Assembly (NCBI GenBank): GCA_964405335.1
Contig: CAYONP010000056.1
Location: 1 to 39,073 of the forward strand
Direction: 5' to 3'
From: CAYONP01 sp964405335
GTDB lineage: Bacteria; Armatimonadota; UBA10988
DNA length: 39,073 nt
This document shows positions 1 through 7,794 of the stretch, one piece after another (positions within the stretch are counted from its first letter, which is position 1; the number at the start of each line of letters is the position of its first letter). The notes beneath the pieces were generated by a model. It saw nothing but the letters and a program-made list of their open reading frames with translations. It searched no databases and was not told the DNA's origin. The translations under genes and the position numbers were made by a program.

Positions 1-127
1 CCACGGCGAAGCGCAGCCCCGGCACGGCCTGGTCGTCGTACGCCTCGACGCCGACGGCGACCAGCCAGGTTTCGGCAGCCGGCGCGACGGTGCCGGCGAT
101 CAGCAGCGCAGCGAGGGCCAGACGCAT
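1..127 (-). CDS. Caspase-like (peptidase C14) secreted protein, N-terminal fragment
   Basis: Only the first 42 codons lie in the window; the gene runs off the left edge. The start ATG is preceded by AGGGGA. The product opens with a clear signal peptide (MRLALAALLIAGTVAPAAE), so it is probably exported. The first mature residues, WLVAVGVEAYDD followed by a Pro-Gly-Leu-Arg-Phe-Ala-Val stretch, resemble the first beta strand of caspase-fold peptidases (the 'ALLIGVxxYxDxxIPxLRYAxxD' type). The catalytic His and Cys would lie outside the window, so the family is inferred from a short match. It is divergent from the cold-shock gene. Confidence 0.5.
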   Translation of the reverse strand, partial: MRLALAALLIAGTVAPAAETWLVAVGVEAYDDQAVPGLRFAV

Positions 128-252
128 GACGTTCCCCTGACCGTGCCTCGAGTCACCCGTACGTTCGCCACGCGCGGTTCATTCCTCCGACGTCGGCGAG
201 TGGCCGGGGCCGGCCTGGCCCCCGTCGGCGACGCGTTCGTGCGCCGATCGGC

Positions 253-281
253 TTGACCCCGCCGGCCGGTCATGGTAGCTT
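253..281 (+). promoter_or_regulatory. Sigma70-type promoter of the cold-shock gene
   Basis: TTGACC (253-258), 17-nt spacer, TAGCTT (276-281). Transcription would begin near 288, leaving a leader of about 40 nt. The TTG that opens the longest frame here is part of the -35 hexamer, so it cannot be the translation start. Confidence 0.6.
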
Positions 282-327
282 ACGCACTCGCGCCGGCGCC
301 TGGGCGCCGTCGGCCGGGAGGCCTGCC

Positions 328-582
328 ATCGCTACCGGGACCGTGAAATGGTATGACTTGGACAAGGGGTACGGGTTCGTCTACGAGGACAACGCCAACC
401 GCGACGTGTTCCTGCACAACGCCGATATCCAGGAGCCCGAGCCGAAGGTGCTCTACGAGGGCCACCGGGTCTCGTTCGAGGTCGAGGATTCCGACCGCGG
501 ACCGCGGGCGATCAACGTCAACGTGATCACCGGCACCGAGACGGTCGATGCCGAGCCGGCGTCGGCCGCCAGCGGATCGTAG
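328..582 (+). CDS. Cold-shock domain protein (CspA family), apparent ATC start
   Basis: Small single-stranded nucleic-acid-binding protein of the CspA family, an RNA chaperone or transcription/translation modulator. The domain spans about residues 2-68: ATGTVKWYD, RNP1 KGYGFV (13-18), RNP2 VFLHN (27-31), followed by a 15-residue Ala/Ser-rich tail. Family members normally begin M-A-T-G-T-V-K-W; here the Met position is ATC (I-A-T-G-T-V-K-W), with GGGAGG 6 nt upstream (316-321). No in-frame ATG or GTG lies between the promoter and the domain. An AUC start is therefore the simplest reading; a sequencing error in ATG is the alternative. The family call is firm and the start is inferred. Confidence 0.85.
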   Translation: MATGTVKWYDLDKGYGFVYEDNANRDVFLHNADIQEPEPKVLYEGHRVSFEVEDSDRGPRAINVNVITGTETVDAEPASAASGS

Positions 583-588
583 CTCGGC

Positions 589-1308
589 TCAGCCCTCGCG
601 CAGTTTCTGCTGCCGGTCGGCCGAGACCAACTTGTAGCCCACCCCCGGCACCGTCACGATCAGTTGCGGATTGCTCGGTTCCTGTTCCACCTTCAAACGC
701 AGGCGGCGGATGTGCACGTCGAGCGTGCGGCTGTCGAGGTAGAGGCTCTCGCCCCAGACATTCTCGAGCAGCGTGTCTCGTTCCATCGCCCGGCCGGCGT
801 TGGCGGCCAGGACATAGAGCAGCTCGAACTCCTTCGGCGTCAGTTTGACGGCGTTGCCGTCGACCAGCACTTCGCGCGCGGCCTGGTCGACCACGATGCT
901 GCCCACCCGGATCGGCCCCTCGTCCTCGTCGCGGCCTTCATAGAGCCGGGTGCGGCGCAGGTGCGCGCGGACGCGGGCGAGCAGTTCGCGCGGGGCGAAC
1001 GGCTTGGTCACATAGTCGTCGGCGCCCATCTCGAGGCCGAGCACCTTGTCGAGCTCGTCGCTCTTGGCGGTGAGCATGATGATCGGTGTATAGATGCTCT
1101 GCCGCACCTGCTGGCAGACCTGCAGACCGTTGAGGCCGGGCAGCACGATGTCGAGCAGGATCAGGTCCGGCTCTTCGGCGACCGCCAACTGCACCGCCTC
1201 GGCACCGTCGGCGGTGCACAGAACCTGATACCCCTCGGCACCGAGCAGCGCCTGCAGGCTCCGTTGGATCGCCGGATCGTCCTCGACGACCAGAATCTTG
1301 TCAGCCAT
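589..1308 (-). CDS. OmpR/PhoB-type response regulator (orphan)
   Basis: 239-aa two-component response regulator. Receiver domain: acidic pair D9/D10, phospho-acceptor D53 (LLDIVLPGLNG), T80 in MLTAK, K102 in TKPF. C-terminal winged-helix DNA-binding domain (about 137-232) with KEFELLYVLAAN, the RDTLLENVWG recognition region and the RRLRLKVE wing. The ATG at 1308 fits the family N-terminus (MADKILVVEDDPA); the frame extends upstream but that part overlaps the oxidoreductase. The start overlaps the end of the upstream Gfo/Idh gene by 8 nt, so the two are translationally coupled. No histidine kinase is encoded nearby, so its partner and regulon are unknown. Confidence 0.93.
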   Translation of the reverse strand: MADKILVVEDDPAIQRSLQALLGAEGYQVLCTADGAEAVQLAVAEEPDLILLDIVLPGLNGLQVCQQVRQSIYTPIIMLTAKSDELDKVLGLEMGADDYVTKPFAPRELLARVRAHLRRTRLYEGRDEDEGPIRVGSIVVDQAAREVLVDGNAVKLTPKEFELLYVLAANAGRAMERDTLLENVWGESLYLDSRTLDVHIRRLRLKVEQEPSNPQLIVTVPGVGYKLVSADRQQKLREG

Positions 1309-2269
1309 CGCTTCGCCCTTCCTGGCCCCCAGCCAACGCCTCCGCAATGACCCATTGCACCCCGAGGTTGGACACCGCTTCACGGCCATCGGTGGCAACC
1401 GGTTCGCCACCGCCCGCCGCGTCGATGAACCTGGCCAGCGACCGGCTCATCAGGTCGGGATACTCCCGCTCCTCGTCACCCCGCCTCAGGTACGTGGCAT
1501 AGACCCCGGCCGCGTTGGCCCGGCCGGCCAGCTCGACCAGCCGGCCGTTGACCCCGAACCGGCGCACCAACTCGCCTTCGGGCCGCTGGCCGCAGCTCAG
1601 GCTCACCGCCACGTCGCCGGCGGCGGTGGCCAGGTCGAACGCCACCTCGACCCGCCTCGGCACCGGCTCGACCCGCAACGTATCGAGCATCATCCGCCCG
1701 CTGGGCAGCAGCGCAAAGACCAGGCTGACCGCGTGTGGGCCGAGCTCCATCCAGATCTCGGCCGGCTCGCGCTCGGTGCCCCGGCCGCGGCTCTCCAGCA
1801 CCACCTCGCAGCGCTCGGGCCGGTCCTCGACGCCGACCAGGTCGAGATACGGCTCGGCGGCATAAGCATACTGGAGATTCACCGCCAGCAACACCCCTCG
1901 CTCGGCGGCCACGCGGACCAGCCGATCGGCCTCGCGCAGCGAGGCCTCGGGCCGCTCCGCCCAGACCAGGGGCTTCTCGCACAACACCGCGATGCCACGC
2001 TCGAGCGCCGCGGCCGCCGGGCCGGCATGAGCCTCGGCAGGGGTGCAGATGCTGACCAGGTCGGGTCGCTGCTCATCGAGCAGGCGCTCCCACTCGAGAT
2101 AGCCGGGCACCACCCCGCCGTCGGATAGATCGGCCGCGCCGGCGGCCAGGCGCTCTGCTGAGCGGGCGGTGAAACCGACCAACTCGCAACCCAGGTGACG
2201 GTACCACTTGGCATGGTGCCGCCCGATCCGGCCGAGACCGCAAACCGCCGCCCGAGGCCCGTCGCCCAC
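1301..2269 (-). CDS. Gfo/Idh/MocA-family NAD(P)-dependent oxidoreductase
   Basis: 322-aa predicted NAD(P)-dependent dehydrogenase of the glucose-fructose oxidoreductase/inositol dehydrogenase family. The N-terminal Rossmann motif GLGRIGRHHAKW lies at about residues 8-19, and the family E-K-P signature appears as CEKPL. The C-terminal alpha/beta domain is present but shorter than usual. Substrate is not predictable; sugars and cyclitols are typical. The GTG at 2269 is chosen because GGGGA lies 6 nt upstream, it leaves the usual short lead into the Rossmann motif, and the promoter at 2293-2322 excludes earlier starts. Its stop overlaps the response-regulator start, which is unusual company for this enzyme. 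Confidence 0.88.
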   Translation of the reverse strand: MGDGPRAAVCGLGRIGRHHAKWYRHLGCELVGFTARSAERLAAGAADLSDGGVVPGYLEWERLLDEQRPDLVSICTPAEAHAGPAAAALERGIAVLCEKPLVWAERPEASLREADRLVRVAAERGVLLAVNLQYAYAAEPYLDLVGVEDRPERCEVVLESRGRGTEREPAEIWMELGPHAVSLVFALLPSGRMMLDTLRVEPVPRRVEVAFDLATAAGDVAVSLSCGQRPEGELVRRFGVNGRLVELAGRANAAGVYATYLRRGDEEREYPDLMSRSLARFIDAAGGGEPVATDGREAVSNLGVQWVIAEALAGGQEGRSDG

Positions 2270-2292
2270 GAGCGTTCCCCGTCTCGCCGCGA

Positions 2293-2322
2293 ACCTTAGC
2301 ACATCGCCCGAACCGCCGTCAA
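2293..2322 (-). promoter_or_regulatory. Sigma70-type promoter of the Gfo/Idh-regulator pair
   Basis: On the minus strand: TTGACG (2322-2317), 18-nt spacer, TAAGGT (2298-2293). The start codon follows about 24 nt after the -10 element. Confidence 0.55.
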
Positions 2323-2381
2323 TCGATGCCCGCCAGGAGGCGGTCGCAGGCCGGCCGCGAAGCCTGGCGCGGAGGCGTCGT

Positions 2382-3209
2382 GTGCTGGTCTCGGTGGTCA
2401 CGCCGTTCTATCACCCGAGACCGGACGACCCGGCCGTGCGCGACGCCCTGGCCGCCTGGCTGGCCAACCTCCGCGCGCAGGCGGCGCCGCTCGAGCCGAT
2501 CCTGGCCGCCACCGCGCCGCGGCGGAGCAGCCCGTACGAGGCCCTGCTCGCCGACCTCGACCCCGCCGGTTGGGCGCGGCAGGTCTACGCCCCATACGAT
2601 GCCGCGCGGCAGGCGCCGCAGTCGCGCGCCGGGGCGATCCTCGCCGGCGCCGACGTCGCAAGCGGCGAGGTGATCGTCATGCTCCACGCCGACTGCCGGC
2701 TGCCCGACGGCGCCGCCGAGGCGATCCGCGCCGCGCGGCGCGCCGCATACCTCGGCGGGGCATTCCCCAAACGCTACGACACCGATTCACCGCTGCTCCG
2801 GCTGCAGGAGTGGTGGCTCAACGACTGGCGGCTGCGCCGGCTCGGTCAGGGCGTCGGCACCAACGCGCTGTGGCTGGCGCGCGAGCTGTGGGCCGAGCGC
2901 CCGGTGCCCGACCTGCCGCTGCTCGAAGACGTCGCCTGCGGCGCCTGGATGGCGCGGCGGCTCGGCCGCGCCGGGGTCCATGTCGCGCCGGCGCCGGTGC
3001 TGGTCAGCGCCGACAAGTACCAGCGCACCGGGCCGGCGGCGAGCATGGTGATCAACTTCCTGGTCCTCGTCCTGCACCGGCTCGGCGTGCCGCCGGCGGT
3101 GCTGCGTGACGAGCTCTACAGCCGCGAGCGGCTGGCCGTCGGCACGGCTCGCCTCTGGCCGAGCATCGCCGCGGCCGCCTGGCGCGCGGCGCGGCGCGGA
3201 TGGACTTAA
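2382..3209 (+). CDS. GT2-type glycosyltransferase, similar to rSAM/selenodomain-associated transferase 2
   Basis: 275-aa GT-A-fold glycosyltransferase. It opens with VLVSVVTPFYHP (first beta strand of GT2 enzymes). MLHADCRLP resembles the nucleotide/metal-binding DxD region in its 'LHADTRLP' form, and GGAFPKRYD and LPLLEDVACGAWMARRL follow; this order matches the TIGR04283-like branch of GT2. The donor and acceptor are unknown. Start: GTG at 2382 with GGAGG 6 nt upstream (2371-2375). The frame continues upstream without a good start and overlaps the divergent oxidoreductase. The serine hydrolase begins 23 nt downstream, so the two are probably co-transcribed. Confidence 0.8.
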   Translation: MLVSVVTPFYHPRPDDPAVRDALAAWLANLRAQAAPLEPILAATAPRRSSPYEALLADLDPAGWARQVYAPYDAARQAPQSRAGAILAGADVASGEVIVMLHADCRLPDGAAEAIRAARRAAYLGGAFPKRYDTDSPLLRLQEWWLNDWRLRRLGQGVGTNALWLARELWAERPVPDLPLLEDVACGAWMARRLGRAGVHVAPAPVLVSADKYQRTGPAASMVINFLVLVLHRLGVPPAVLRDELYSRERLAVGTARLWPSIAAAAWRAARRGWT

Positions 3210-3232
3210 CCTGCCCAACGACGGAGAGCGCC

Positions 3233-4303
3233 ATGAGGCGATGGATCGTGGTCCTGCTGCTCGCGGCGCCGGTCGGCGCGGTGCCGCCGCTGCCGCGCGA
3301 CCGGGTCGAGGCGATTGCCGCCCGGGTGTCCGACTACGCGACGACCAGCGGTGCCCCGGCGGTCTCGGTCGCGGTGCAGTCGCCCGACGGCTTCGCCGCC
3401 CTGGCGGTGGGCCAGGCCGATGTCGGCGCCAACCTGCCGGCGACGGTCGAGACGCGGTTCCGGCTGGCCTCGATCTCGAAGACGCTGACCGCCGTGCTGC
3501 TGATGCAGGCGGTGCGCGACCGCCGGCTCAGGCTCGATGACGACGTGCGCCGATGGGTGCCGCAGTTCCCGGCCAAGGCGTGGCCGTTCACCGTCCGGCA
3601 GCTCGGCGGTCATCTGGCGGGCATCCGGCATTACGCCGCCGGCGACGCAGCCAAGCAGCACCCGTGCGAACGGATCGCCGAGGGCCTCGACATCTTCTGG
3701 GACGACCCACTGCTGCACCAGCCGGGGACGAAGTACCAGTACGGCAGCTACGGCTTCAATCTGCTCGGCTGCGTGGCCGAGTCAGCGCTGCGCGAGGAGT
3801 ACGTCGAGGCCTGCCGGCGGCGGCTGTTTGCCCCGGTCGGCGGGCGGTCGTTCGCCGTCTGGCGGCCGGGCATCGACCGCGGCGCGCGCGGTTACGCGCT
3901 GGTCGGTGATCGCCCCGTGCTGAGCGAACCAGCCGACACGACCTACAAGATCCCCGGTGGCGGCTGGTGCGCCAGCGCGACCGACGTCTGCCGCTTCGCG
4001 ATCGGCGTGGCCGACGGGACGCTGCTCGACGAGAAGCACCGGCTGATCATGTGGACCGGCCAGCAGACGACCGACGGCACGGCGACGAACTACGGCATCG
4101 GCTGGGGCACGCGGACGGTCAACGGCGTGCTGGAGGTGAGCCACAGCGGCGGCCAGGAAGGCTGTGCGACGTACCTTTACGTGCGGCCGGGCCAAGGCAC
4201 GGCGGCGGTGGTGCTGACCAACCTGGCCGGCGCGCCGGGCCTGGGCAACCTGGCCCGCGAGCTGGCCAAGCTGGCCGAGGCGGCGCCGGTGCCGGCGGTG
4301 TGA
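3233..4303 (+). CDS. Secreted serine hydrolase, class C beta-lactamase fold
   Basis: 356-aa penicillin-binding-protein-like serine hydrolase. Signal peptide MRRWIVVLLLAAPVGA suggests export. Catalytic motifs: S80-I-S-K83 (RLASISKTLTAV); the second motif lies in YQYGSYGFNLLG, where homologues have YSN-type sequences; the KTG-equivalent is H-S-G in SHSGGQEG. Members include D-aminopeptidases, esterases and peptidoglycan-trimming enzymes, so real beta-lactamase activity should not be assumed. The LTHTSGI region of homologues reads LGGHLAGI here. Start ATG 3233 has GGAGAG 4 nt upstream. It lies downstream of the glycosyltransferase. Confidence 0.88.
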   Translation: MRRWIVVLLLAAPVGAVPPLPRDRVEAIAARVSDYATTSGAPAVSVAVQSPDGFAALAVGQADVGANLPATVETRFRLASISKTLTAVLLMQAVRDRRLRLDDDVRRWVPQFPAKAWPFTVRQLGGHLAGIRHYAAGDAAKQHPCERIAEGLDIFWDDPLLHQPGTKYQYGSYGFNLLGCVAESALREEYVEACRRRLFAPVGGRSFAVWRPGIDRGARGYALVGDRPVLSEPADTTYKIPGGGWCASATDVCRFAIGVADGTLLDEKHRLIMWTGQQTTDGTATNYGIGWGTRTVNGVLEVSHSGGQEGCATYLYVRPGQGTAAVVLTNLAGAPGLGNLARELAKLAEAAPVPAV

Positions 4304-4439
4304 TCAAGCGCTGAAGCCAGATACCCGCCGTGCTTGATGCGTCGGACGATTCCGAGGCAGGCCCGCAACACCGGCGTAGGAGCTGCGGTGTAGGGGCGCC
4401 GCCAACGGCGCGCCCCGGCTCGGCCGCCCGAAGCCCGCG
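4304..4439. other. Intergenic region before the rpsB operon
   Basis: No gene is supported here. It contains one GTAG-palindrome (separate entry) and ends at the -35 element of the rpsB promoter. No convincing terminator for the preceding hydrolase gene was seen. Confidence 0.6.
4390..4416 (+). repeat. REP-like GTAG palindrome
   Basis: GTAG followed by an imperfect hairpin, GGGGCGCCG / CGGCGCGCCCC around CCAA. Same design as the elements at 17.6, 34.4 and 39.0 kb. Confidence 0.6.
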
Positions 4440-4469
4440 TTGACAGATCGGCTCTCCGGCGGCTATCAT
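4440..4469 (+). promoter_or_regulatory. Sigma70-type promoter of the rpsB operon
   Basis: Perfect TTGACA (4440-4445), 18-nt spacer, TATCAT (4464-4469). It is the strongest consensus promoter in the window, as expected for a translation operon. The leader of about 104 nt before rpsB is long enough for S2 autoregulation, but I could not identify a defined structure in it. Confidence 0.75.
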
Positions 4470-4579
4470 GCCGGGCTCGGACAGCACTCTGCACCCGTGG
4501 CCGAGTCGTCGACCGGTGCCGTCAGGTCGTCGCCGACGTGGACGCCGCGGGGAGGTTCAACCACAGAATCGAGGCCGCG

Positions 4580-5551
4580 ATGTCGCGTGTGAACATGAAG
4601 GACCTGCTCGAATCGGGCGCCCACTTCGGGCACCTGACCCGCCGCTGGAACCCGAAGATGAAGACCTACATCTACGGCGACCGGAACGGCATTCACATCA
4701 TCGACCTGCACCAGACCCTGAAGGGCATCGAAACCGCCTGCGACGCGATCTACGAGATGGTTCTCGGCGGCGGGTCGGTGCTCTTTGTCGGGACCAAGAA
4801 GCAGGCTCAGGAAGCCTGTGCCGGCGCCGCCCGCGGGTGTGGCATGTTTCATGTCTCGCACCGCTGGCAGGGCGGCATGTTGACCAACTTCCAGACCATC
4901 CGCGAGAGCATCGCCAAGCTGGCCACCCTGGAGGAGCTGGACCGCACCGGGCGGCTCGACCAGCGGCCGAAGAAAGAGGCCGCCGGCATGCGCGAGCAGA
5001 TGGCCAAGCTCAAGCGCGTGCTGGGCGGCATCGAAGACATGCCCGGCATGCCCTCGGTGGTCTTTGTCGTCGACGTGGCCGAAGAGGCCAACGCGGTCAA
5101 AGAGGCGCGCCGGCTGCGCATCCCCATCGTCGCCGTGGTCGACACCAACTGCGACCCGGAGGTGGCCGAGCATGTGATCCCGTGCAACGACGACGCCATT
5201 CGCGCGATCAAGCTGGTCTGCGAAGCGGTGCGCGACGCGGTGATCGAAGCGGTGCAGGAGCGCGAGAGCCAGATTGCCGCCGGCGAGATGCGGCCGAACG
5301 CGATTGACCTGGTGCGGCGCAAGCGGTTCGACCTCGACCCGCGCCTGACCGCCGAGGCGGGCGCCGAGGAGAGCCTGGAGGCCGAATTCGGCGCCGAGGA
5401 GGCCGACGACACGGAGGTCGAGCAGGCGGCCGCCGAGGCGACCGGCGACGAGTTCGACGAGGTCTTTGGCGACGGCGCGCCCAACAATGAGGACGGCGAC
5501 GAGGCGAGCGCAGAGGTCGAGCCGGTCGCGGATGAGACGGCCGACGAGTGA
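4580..5551 (+). CDS. rpsB: 30S ribosomal protein S2
   Basis: Structural protein of the small subunit, which recruits S1. The N-terminus MSRVNMKDLLESGAHFGH and the following TRRWNPKMKTYIYG are diagnostic. FVGTKKQA, RWQGGMLTN and the IPIVAVVDTNCDP block follow. At 323 aa it is longer than the usual 230-260, because of a strongly acidic C-terminal extension of about 65 residues (Glu/Asp/Ala-rich, from about 258). ATG 4580 has GAGG 5 nt upstream; an in-frame GTG at 4538 is less consistent with the family N-terminus. Followed after 26 nt by tsf, the near-universal neighbour. Confidence 0.97.
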   Translation: MSRVNMKDLLESGAHFGHLTRRWNPKMKTYIYGDRNGIHIIDLHQTLKGIETACDAIYEMVLGGGSVLFVGTKKQAQEACAGAARGCGMFHVSHRWQGGMLTNFQTIRESIAKLATLEELDRTGRLDQRPKKEAAGMREQMAKLKRVLGGIEDMPGMPSVVFVVDVAEEANAVKEARRLRIPIVAVVDTNCDPEVAEHVIPCNDDAIRAIKLVCEAVRDAVIEAVQERESQIAAGEMRPNAIDLVRRKRFDLDPRLTAEAGAEESLEAEFGAEEADDTEVEQAAAEATGDEFDEVFGDGAPNNEDGDEASAEVEPVADETADE

Positions 5552-5577
5552 GCCGGTCCGGACGGGAAGGGACGAGC

Positions 5578-6423
5578 ATGGAGATTCCAGCGGCCGAGGT
5601 GAAGGCCCTGCGTGACGAGACCGGCGCGGGGATGATGGACTGCAAGCGCGCGCTTCAGGAGGCCGGCGGCGACCTGGAGGGTGCTCGGGCGATCCTGCGC
5701 CAGAGCGGGAAGTCGAAGGGCGCCAAGCGCGAGGGCAAGACCGCCGGCGAGGGCGGCATGGCCGTCGCCGCCGCAACCGACGCGAGCGCCGCGGTGGCGG
5801 TCGAGCTGCGCTGCGAAACCGATTTCGTCGCCCGCAGCGACGACTTCCGTGCGCTCTGCCAGACGGTCGCCGACCGGACGCTGCAGACCGCTGGGAGCGA
5901 CTTCGCCGCCCTCGGCCTGACCGACGCCGTCGACGAGGCGCTGACGCGGCTCGGCGAGAAGCTCGAGCTCGGCCGGCAGGAGCGCTACGAGGCGGCGCAG
6001 GGCGGGGTGGTCGGCCACTATCTGCACACGGCGACCAACAAGGTGGCCGTGCTGCTGGAGCTCGGTTGCGAAGGCGACGGCGACCGGACGGCGGTGGCCG
6101 GCGTCGGCCGCGACCTGGCCATGCAGGTGGCGGCGATGCGGCCGGAGGTGGTCTCGATCGACCAGATCCCGGCCGATCGCCTGGCGTCCGAGCGCGAGGT
6201 GCTGCGCGGCAGCGCCGACATGGCGGGCAAGCCGGCGGAGATTCAGGACCGGATGATCGAGGGCCGGCTGCGCAAGGGGTTCTACCAGCAGATCTGCCTG
6301 CTCGAGCAGATCTTCGCCCGCGACGGCGAGAAGACGGTCACCCAGTGGCTGGCCGAGCAGTCGCGGCAGCTTGGCGTCAAGTTGTCGGTGCGCCGGTTCA
6401 CGCGGCTCGAAGTCGGCGGCTGA
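5578..6423 (+). CDS. tsf: Translation elongation factor Ts
   Basis: Guanine nucleotide exchange factor for EF-Tu. The 281-aa product starts with the UBA-like domain (VKALRDETGAGMMDCKRAL, about residues 7-25). Then comes the TDFVARSDDF motif (CETDFVAR), which contacts EF-Tu, the core domain with HYLHTATNKVAVLLEL, and the C-terminal RFTRLEVGG. ATG 5578 has GGGAAGGG just upstream. Position between rpsB and pyrH is the conserved bacterial order. Confidence 0.97.
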   Translation: MEIPAAEVKALRDETGAGMMDCKRALQEAGGDLEGARAILRQSGKSKGAKREGKTAGEGGMAVAAATDASAAVAVELRCETDFVARSDDFRALCQTVADRTLQTAGSDFAALGLTDAVDEALTRLGEKLELGRQERYEAAQGGVVGHYLHTATNKVAVLLELGCEGDGDRTAVAGVGRDLAMQVAAMRPEVVSIDQIPADRLASEREVLRGSADMAGKPAEIQDRMIEGRLRKGFYQQICLLEQIFARDGEKTVTQWLAEQSRQLGVKLSVRRFTRLEVGG

Positions 6424-6473
6424 GGCAGGAGCGTCGCCGGCCGGCGCGAACGCGCCGCGAGAGGGGATCGTCC

Positions 6474-7232
6474 GTGTCCGAGGTGGAACCTGCCCGTCCG
6501 GTCGACCCCAGCGTGGTCTACCGGCGCGTGCTGCTCAAACTCAGCGGCGAAGCGCTGATGGGCGAGCAGGCGTTCGGCATCGATCCCGACCTGATCCAAC
6601 GCATCGCCGGCGAGCTGAAACTCGTTTCCGAGCTTGGCGTCGAGTTGGCCATCGTGATTGGCGGGGGCAACATCTTCCGCGGCGTGGCGGGGATCAAGCA
6701 CGGCATCGACCGCGTTTCGGGCGACCACATGGGCATGTTGGCGACGGTGATCAACGCCCTGGCGCTGATGTGCGCGCTCGAGGCGCAGGGCTGCGAGGTG
6801 CGGGTGCAGACGGCCATCCAGATGCACGAGGTGGCCGAGCCGTTCATCCAGCGGCGGGCCGAGCGGCACCTTGAGCGCGGGCGGGTGGTGATCTTCGCCG
6901 CCGGGACGGGCCACCCTTACTTCAGCACCGACACGGCGGCGGCGCTGCGCGCCTCGCAGATCGGCGCCGACGTGTTGCTGATGGCCAAGCACGGCACCGA
7001 CGGCGTGTATGACGACGACCCGAACCTGAACCCCGCGGCGGTACGCTTCGACGAACTGGACTACGATCGCTGCCTGGCCCTGGCGGTGATGGACGCGACG
7101 GCGACGGCGATGGCCAAGGCCGAGCAGATCCCGATTGTGGTCTTCGATTTCGCCGACCTGAGTAGCATCCAGCGCATCGTGCGGGGCGAAGCGGTGGGCA
7201 CCATCGTGAGGAGCAGCAACCATGCCGGATGA
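6474..7232 (+). CDS. pyrH: UMP kinase
   Basis: Phosphorylates UMP to UDP in pyrimidine nucleotide synthesis; hexameric amino-acid-kinase-fold enzyme. 252 aa. Motifs: VLLKLSGEALMG (phosphate-binding start), LAIVIGGGNIFRG, DHMGMLATVINALAL, and GTGHPYFSTDTAAALRA, typical of bacterial PyrH. GTG 6474 has GAGGGG 7 nt upstream and leaves a 16-residue lead. The frame upstream is the shifted shadow of tsf. The end overlaps frr by 11 nt. Confidence 0.96.
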   Translation: MSEVEPARPVDPSVVYRRVLLKLSGEALMGEQAFGIDPDLIQRIAGELKLVSELGVELAIVIGGGNIFRGVAGIKHGIDRVSGDHMGMLATVINALALMCALEAQGCEVRVQTAIQMHEVAEPFIQRRAERHLERGRVVIFAAGTGHPYFSTDTAAALRASQIGADVLLMAKHGTDGVYDDDPNLNPAAVRFDELDYDRCLALAVMDATATAMAKAEQIPIVVFDFADLSSIQRIVRGEAVGTIVRSSNHAG

Positions 7233-7794
7233 ACTGGACGTTGACGACATCCTGCTCACCGCCGACGACCACATGGAGAAGTCGGTCCACGCGGTCACCC
7301 GCGAGTTCAGCCAGATCCGCACCGGCCGTGCCTCGCCGGCGCTGGTCGAGGAGGTGCGGGTCGACTACCACGGCACGGTCACGCCGCTCAAGCAACTGGG
7401 GCTGATTCGCGTGCCCGAGGCGCGGCTGCTGGTGATCGAGCCGTGGGACAAGTCGGCCATGCACGCGATTGAGAAGGGCCTATCCGACGCCAATCTGGGT
7501 CTCAACCCGCAGAACGACGGGAAGCTGATCCGGATTGCCATTCCGCCGTTGACCGACGAACGGCGGCAGCAACTGGCCAAGACCTGCCAGCAGATGGCCG
7601 AGCAGGGCCGCGTGGCGGTGCGCAACGTGCGCCGCGACGCGATTGACCAGTTGCGCAAGCTCGAGAAGGAGGGCGGCATCTCGGAGGACGAGCTGCACCG
7701 CTCGCAGGACGAGGCGCAAAAGCTGACCGACCGGTACATCGGCAAGATCGACGAGGTCCTGGCCGCCAAGGAGGCGGAGCTGCTCGAGGAGTAG
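7222..7794 (+). CDS. frr: Ribosome recycling factor
   Basis: Splits post-termination ribosomes together with EF-G. 190 aa, normal for the family (about 185). Motifs: SQIRTGRASPALVEEVRVDYHG near the N-terminus, GLNPQNDGKLIRIAIPPLTDERRQQLAK, and RNVRRDAIDQLRKLEKEGGISEDE. The start lies within the end of pyrH with AGGAG just upstream, indicating coupling. The stop abuts the uppS start directly. Confidence 0.97.
   Translation: MPDELDVDDILLTADDHMEKSVHAVTREFSQIRTGRASPALVEEVRVDYHGTVTPLKQLGLIRVPEARLLVIEPWDKSAMHAIEKGLSDANLGLNPQNDGKLIRIAIPPLTDERRQQLAKTCQQMAEQGRVAVRNVRRDAIDQLRKLEKEGGISEDELHRSQDEAQKLTDRYIGKIDEVLAAKEAELLEE

Noticed and set aside
253..327. TTG at 253 as start of the cold-shock protein
   Set aside because: It is the -35 hexamer of a TTGACC-N17-TAGCTT promoter, has no ribosome-binding site, and would add a low-complexity N-terminus foreign to the family.
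4476..4579. S2-binding autoregulatory structure in the rpsB leader
   Set aside because: The leader is long enough and can form several GC hairpins, but none matches a described rpsB motif clearly enough to report.
4466..6027. Overlapping minus-strand frames of 392-436 codons
   Set aside because: Antisense to rpsB and tsf, which are unmistakable.
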